From Planctomycetota bacterium (GTDB lineage: Bacteria > Planctomycetota > UBA1135 > GCA-002686595): a stretch of 9,595 bases of DNA. Positions 6,564-9,595 of the stretch are shown here, piece by piece. Under the pieces are notes generated by a model that saw only the letters and a list, made by a program, of their open reading frames with translations, was not told the DNA's origin and did no database searches. The stretch's first letter is position 1; each line of letters starts with the position of its first letter. Made by a program: the position numbers and the translations under genes. Location of the stretch: assembly GCA_029259675.1 (NCBI GenBank), contig JAJDES010000439.1, positions 1 through 9,595 of the forward strand. Direction: 5' to 3'.

Positions 6564-6690
6564 GATGTATTGGCTTGTTAACGGGGTAGGCTTGCTTTGG
6601 GATTCTATCTCGACCGGCGCGAGGGCAGAATACGGCAGGGCTCAGCCCCCCCACCCAGCCCCATAGAACCCCAGACTGGACCGACCCCCC
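6564..6690. promoter_or_regulatory. Divergent promoter region with G-quadruplex-type motif on the minus strand
   Basis: This 127-bp gap must carry the promoters of the 633-residue gene and the CvpA gene. On the minus strand, 6646-6663 reads as G-tracts GGGG-CT-GGG-T-GGGGGGG, which satisfies the G3-N1-7 pattern for an intramolecular quadruplex; the plus strand is correspondingly C-rich and has further C-runs at 6669-6672 and 6685-6690. No clear sigma-70 boxes and no Shine-Dalgarno before the CvpA ATG are seen. Confidence 0.4.
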
Positions 6691-7344
6691 ATGCAACCCC
6701 AAACAGCCCCCACCGGATTTGTCGATAGCGCCGTGGATGGCATTGCGAGCTTGAACTGGCTCGATTCAGTGGGACTCGTTTTGGTACTGGGCATGTTGAT
6801 CCTGGGAGCTGTTCGCGGCCTGTGGTGGCAAATGATTCGGCTCTTGGGCCTAGTCGCTGCCGTTGGAATCGCCCGCGCATTGACGCCCCAGCTGGAGCCC
6901 ATGCTCTCCTCGGCCATGCCCGAAATTTCCACCCGCATAACCTACGGCGCGGTCTGGCTCGGCATCTTTTTGACGGGCTTGGCTGCGGCCACTTTGTTTG
7001 GAGTTTTGGGACGCAAATTGCTGGAGACCATGCAGCTGGGCATGGCCGACCGCATGGGCGGAGCCTTGGTCGGCACCGCAACCGGTCTTGTGATTCACAT
7101 CGCTGTGATCAGCGCGCTGTCGCAATTGGCCGCTCCAGCATGGGTGTCCAATAATGTGGGTGGCACCTACAGCGCCAACATTTTGGACGTTGTCGCGCGC
7201 AAGTGGGAAATCATTGTACCGCCGGTTGCCGCGCGAGAATTGGATGTCATCTTCGGTGGAGCCAAGCCCAACCAAGCCCCGATCAACGCGCCGAAAGCTC
7301 AAGAGAATCCGCCGACTGAGCAGCCCCAGTCTCTCGTCCGCTGA
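6691..7344 (+). CDS. cvpA: CvpA family membrane protein
   Basis: A 217-residue inner-membrane protein resembling the CvpA/colicin V production family. The family signature is good: NWLDSVGLVLVLGMLILGAVRGLWWQMIRLLGLVAA near the N-terminus (residues about 22-57) and LGRKLLETMQLGMADRMGGALVGTATGLVI in the second half (about 106-135). Four hydrophobic segments are visible at about 25-41, 48-64, 84-105 and 122-146. The remainder is soluble, ending in a Pro/Gln/Asn-rich tail of about 30 residues. E. coli CvpA is needed for colicin V export and has been linked to envelope stress resistance; the molecular role is unsettled. The ATG at 6691 is the only sensible start, although the preceding C-run gives no Shine-Dalgarno. 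It is divergent from the 633-residue gene and apparently monocistronic. The usual purF neighbour is absent. Confidence 0.88.
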   Translation: MQPQTAPTGFVDSAVDGIASLNWLDSVGLVLVLGMLILGAVRGLWWQMIRLLGLVAAVGIARALTPQLEPMLSSAMPEISTRITYGAVWLGIFLTGLAAATLFGVLGRKLLETMQLGMADRMGGALVGTATGLVIHIAVISALSQLAAPAWVSNNVGGTYSANILDVVARKWEIIVPPVAARELDVIFGGAKPNQAPINAPKAQENPPTEQPQSLVR

Positions 7345-7364
7345 AGGATTCAACGCCGTTGGGT

Positions 7365-7393
7365 GAAGCGTCTGAGCCGCGCAAAAGCGCTTC
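7365..7393. terminator. Weak inverted repeat between convergent cvpA and cytochrome-fusion genes
   Basis: GAAGCG (7365-7370) pairs with CGCTTC (7388-7393) over a 17-base loop, within the 115-bp gap between two 3' ends. A TTTTT occurs on the plus strand at about 7433-7437. Too weak alone to be called an intrinsic terminator, but it is the best candidate in the gap. Confidence 0.25.
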
Positions 7394-7459
7394 TTCGAGA
7401 GGTAGTGCTGCGCGGTAGAGCTTTGTGATTGTTTTTGACCGGCAACCACGGCGGGCCTT

Positions 7460-9595
7460 TCAATCCAGCAGCAACCGCAAATCTTCCAAGTCTTTAGTGA
7501 AGGGCGGGTTGCCTTCAATCATGGACAGAAGGTTTTCCTTGGCAAAACCCAGGCGGCCCTGATCGACATAAATTTCGATCACAAGCCGCGCACGTCGCGA
7601 GTCGGTCGGGTCCAGGGAATACGCTTCCAGGGCCGCTTGGAGCGCAGCCTCCGAATCGGACTCGCGCAGGGCTAAGCCCTTGGCGTACCAAGCGCGAACA
7701 TTGGTGGGGTCCTTCGCAAGCACTTTTTCGAGCGCGTCCATGGCCTCCATTCCACGTCCGACTAAGTTCAAAGACTCGGCCAAGACTATGGCGGGTGCAT
7801 TGCGCTCGGGATTTTCCGCGTACCACTGTTCCGAGGCTCGCACTGCAGCCTCAATTTCGTTGGCAGCCCACAAGCTCCGTACCACTTTGGTCCAAGGAAT
7901 GGATTCCTGGGCAGCGTAGACGCGTGCTGCCTCGCGCCCGGCCTCGCGCATCGGCTCGCTTCTCAACTCAGGTGAACGCAGCGGCGGGCAGGACACGCGC
8001 GCCAACTTGGCCCAAGCTTGCTCGGGAAATTTGGGGTCGTGTTCTTTGTTGTGGCAAGTGGCGCAGGTGCTGCCGCCGTCCGGATACAGGGTTTGCTCGA
8101 AATAGCTCGGCCCGCCGACGACATGTCCCGCGCCGGGACCATGACATGCGGCGCATTGAACATTTTCGAAGCTTTGATGGCGTCCGGGGCGGCGGAATCC
8201 CCCTTCTTGCCGATAGCCCACGGTATGGCACATGAAGCATTCGGCATCGACATGCTGATTCGTGGTCTCCAGGGCGCTCAAAGCAAAGCTGTGCCTGGTG
8301 GCGTACCAAAACTCAACTTGATCGGGGTGACAGGCCTGGCACTTGTCGGGACCGGGGAACTGTTTGCCGGGCGCATCGCGTTCACCCGCCCGCAAGCCGG
8401 TCCAGAGTTGCTCCAGTCCATCGTGATAATCATCCGTCGCTTGCAAGGCCCCTTCATGTCGCAAAAGTTGGCGATGCATCGGAACCAGGGTGTGCGCGAA
8501 GCGATTTTTATTCGGGATTTCGGGCAGGTTGCGCAGGGCAACCTCAGCGATGTGCTTCTCACCGATCTTTCCATCCACCTTGCGCTTCCAAAGCTCCGTT
8601 CCGAATTCGGCCTCGCGCAAATAGATGTCCTCCAATTCGTCCGTCGCCACGCGCAGGTTCATTTTTACGGTGGACCAGCGAGACGCATCGACCAACGCAC
8701 CGTGCCCTTGGTCATTGAAGTACTTTTTCTCCTCTGGCCACCACCACTCCATGCGCCCGACGCGCGAACCGCGCACAAAGGAAACCAGCACGGGTGTCTC
8801 TTCCACGACATTGGTATCGGCATCTGCGGCACCGAAGTGACCGCCAAGGATGACATCGATCTCCGGCTGGGCTTGGGCCAAACGCTGATTGAGATCGAAG
8901 CCGAGGTGCGACACGCAAACGATAACGTCGGTTCGCGGCGCCAAATCCGCAACAATTTCGGCGGCTCGCGAGCGCCAGGAAAGCAGTTGCATACCGCGCC
9001 CGCGAAGCTGCGCTACCACGTCTACGGGCAAGGCATCCTTAGCTTTGGCTTCGTTGAGCTTGGGCGCCAACAAACTGAATAGGCCGATGCGCTTGCCGCC
9101 GCGTTCCACGATGCGGCTTTCTGGAAAGAGCAACTCGCCCTGCCGATTGGCGACGTTGCCGCACAGGATCGGAACGGAAAAGCGTTCTGCCAGGTCCTGC
9201 AAGCGTTCGACGCCGAGATGCAGAAGATCCATCTCTCCCAGGCCCACAGCTTCGCAACCCAGGGATTCAAAGGTCTTGAAGAAGGCTTCGGCCTTGAGCG
9301 GCAACTGCTCAAGCACGTTCTTCTCGAGCAGAAGGTCCTCGGCCACGATATCGCCGCCGTCCACATAGAGGGCAGCCGGGTGCGCAGCTTGCTCATCCTC
9401 GATATAGCCGGCCATGCGGTCGATCCCACCGATTTGACCCGCCACGCACCCGCACGGCTCAACAAAGCCATTGATGGTCGCCGTGTAGAGCAGCAATAGA
9501 TCTGACTTCTTGTGTGCTTCCGTCTCCGGGCAGGAAATCATGCCAGCGGTCAGCAGAAGTGTTAGCGCAAGGCCAAAGACCCGCTTCCAACGGGT
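7460..9595 (-). CDS. Exported metallophosphoesterase-like/tetrahaem cytochrome c/TPR fusion protein (5' end beyond right edge)
   Basis: An exported three-part protein. Residue numbers count from the internal ATG at 9541. The frame stays open to 9595; those 18 upstream codons read TRWKRVFGLALTLLLTAG, a basic-hydrophobic signal, followed by MISC, a borderline lipobox with Cys4. The true start is therefore outside the window. Residues about 14-260 resemble UshA/5'-nucleotidase-type phosphoesterases (EPCGC at 28-32, DGGD at 61-64, SHLG at 211-214, GGH at 233-235), but several metal ligands are missing. Residues about 395-500 form a cytochrome c554-like module with four CXXCH sites (401-405, 435-439, 463-467, 493-497), His417 in TRHSFA and the typical CHGPGAGH. 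Residues about 560-690 are TPR-like repeats for protein contacts. The likely site is the periplasm or outer membrane, with an electron-transfer role. It appears monocistronic within the window. Confidence 0.88.
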   Translation of the reverse strand, partial: TRWKRVFGLALTLLLTAGMISCPETEAHKKSDLLLLYTATINGFVEPCGCVAGQIGGIDRMAGYIEDEQAAHPAALYVDGGDIVAEDLLLEKNVLEQLPLKAEAFFKTFESLGCEAVGLGEMDLLHLGVERLQDLAERFSVPILCGNVANRQGELLFPESRIVERGGKRIGLFSLLAPKLNEAKAKDALPVDVVAQLRGRGMQLLSWRSRAAEIVADLAPRTDVIVCVSHLGFDLNQRLAQAQPEIDVILGGHFGAADADTNVVEETPVLVSFVRGSRVGRMEWWWPEEKKYFNDQGHGALVDASRWSTVKMNLRVATDELEDIYLREAEFGTELWKRKVDGKIGEKHIAEVALRNLPEIPNKNRFAHTLVPMHRQLLRHEGALQATDDYHDGLEQLWTGLRAGERDAPGKQFPGPDKCQACHPDQVEFWYATRHSFALSALETTNQHVDAECFMCHTVGYRQEGGFRRPGRHQSFENVQCAACHGPGAGHVVGGPSYFEQTLYPDGGSTCATCHNKEHDPKFPEQAWAKLARVSCPPLRSPELRSEPMREAGREAARVYAAQESIPWTKVVRSLWAANEIEAAVRASEQWYAENPERNAPAIVLAESLNLVGRGMEAMDALEKVLAKDPTNVRAWYAKGLALRESDSEAALQAALEAYSLDPTDSRRARLVIEIYVDQGRLGFAKENLLSMIEGNPPFTKDLEDLRLLLD

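Noticed and set aside
8018..9082. A 354-codon open frame on the plus strand
   Set aside because: It lies wholly antisense to the cytochrome fusion gene, whose CXXCH motifs and signal sequence establish the minus strand as coding; the plus-strand product has no recognisable motif.

Overview
The window reads as chromosomal housekeeping and accessory DNA from a free-living, respiring Gram-negative-type bacterium of roughly 60% GC. Supporting traits are a cytochrome-b-type succinate dehydrogenase, a tetrahaem c-type cytochrome on an exported protein, and two proteins with lipoprotein-like N-termini. The combination would suit Planctomycetota, Myxococcota or a related deep lineage, but no rRNA or marker gene here fixes this, so taxonomy is inference. 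I see no mobile element, CRISPR array, tRNA, rRNA or phage gene.

Layout. 1-1228 (minus strand): the sdhC-sdhA operon, with sdhA running off the left edge and the two genes overlapping by one base (TGATG). 1229-1570: a 342-bp divergent intergenic region with a cluster of plus-strand hairpins. 1571-2242 (plus): a CobC/phosphoglycerate-mutase-like histidine phosphatase. 2243-2449: a short gap with a 10-bp tandem repeat. 2450-3263 (minus): a MaoC-like hydratase followed by a small Cys-containing protein with a Gly/Pro-rich tail. 3264-3706: a gene-free stretch with an AT-rich palindromic island. 3707-4408 (plus): a lipoprotein carrying a GyrI-like domain. 4409-4661: a convergent gap with a strong hairpin. 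4662-6563 (minus): a 633-residue protein I do not recognise. 6564-6690: a divergent gap with a G-quadruplex-type motif. 6691-7344 (plus): a CvpA-family membrane protein. 7345-7459: a convergent gap. 7460-9595 (minus): an exported fusion of a metallophosphoesterase-like domain, a tetrahaem cytochrome c module and C-terminal TPRs, running off the right edge.

How the genes relate. Only sdhC-sdhA is a firm operon, feeding electrons from succinate to quinone. The MaoC gene and the small protein may be co-transcribed. The rest are mostly single genes in alternating orientation. The most unusual object is the phosphoesterase-cytochrome-TPR fusion: its first metal-binding motifs look degraded while all four haem sites are intact, which suggests an electron-transfer or sensing role rather than nucleotidase activity. 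Next in interest are the unrecognised 633-residue protein, the small Cys/Gly-Pro protein and the structured leader upstream of the phosphatase.
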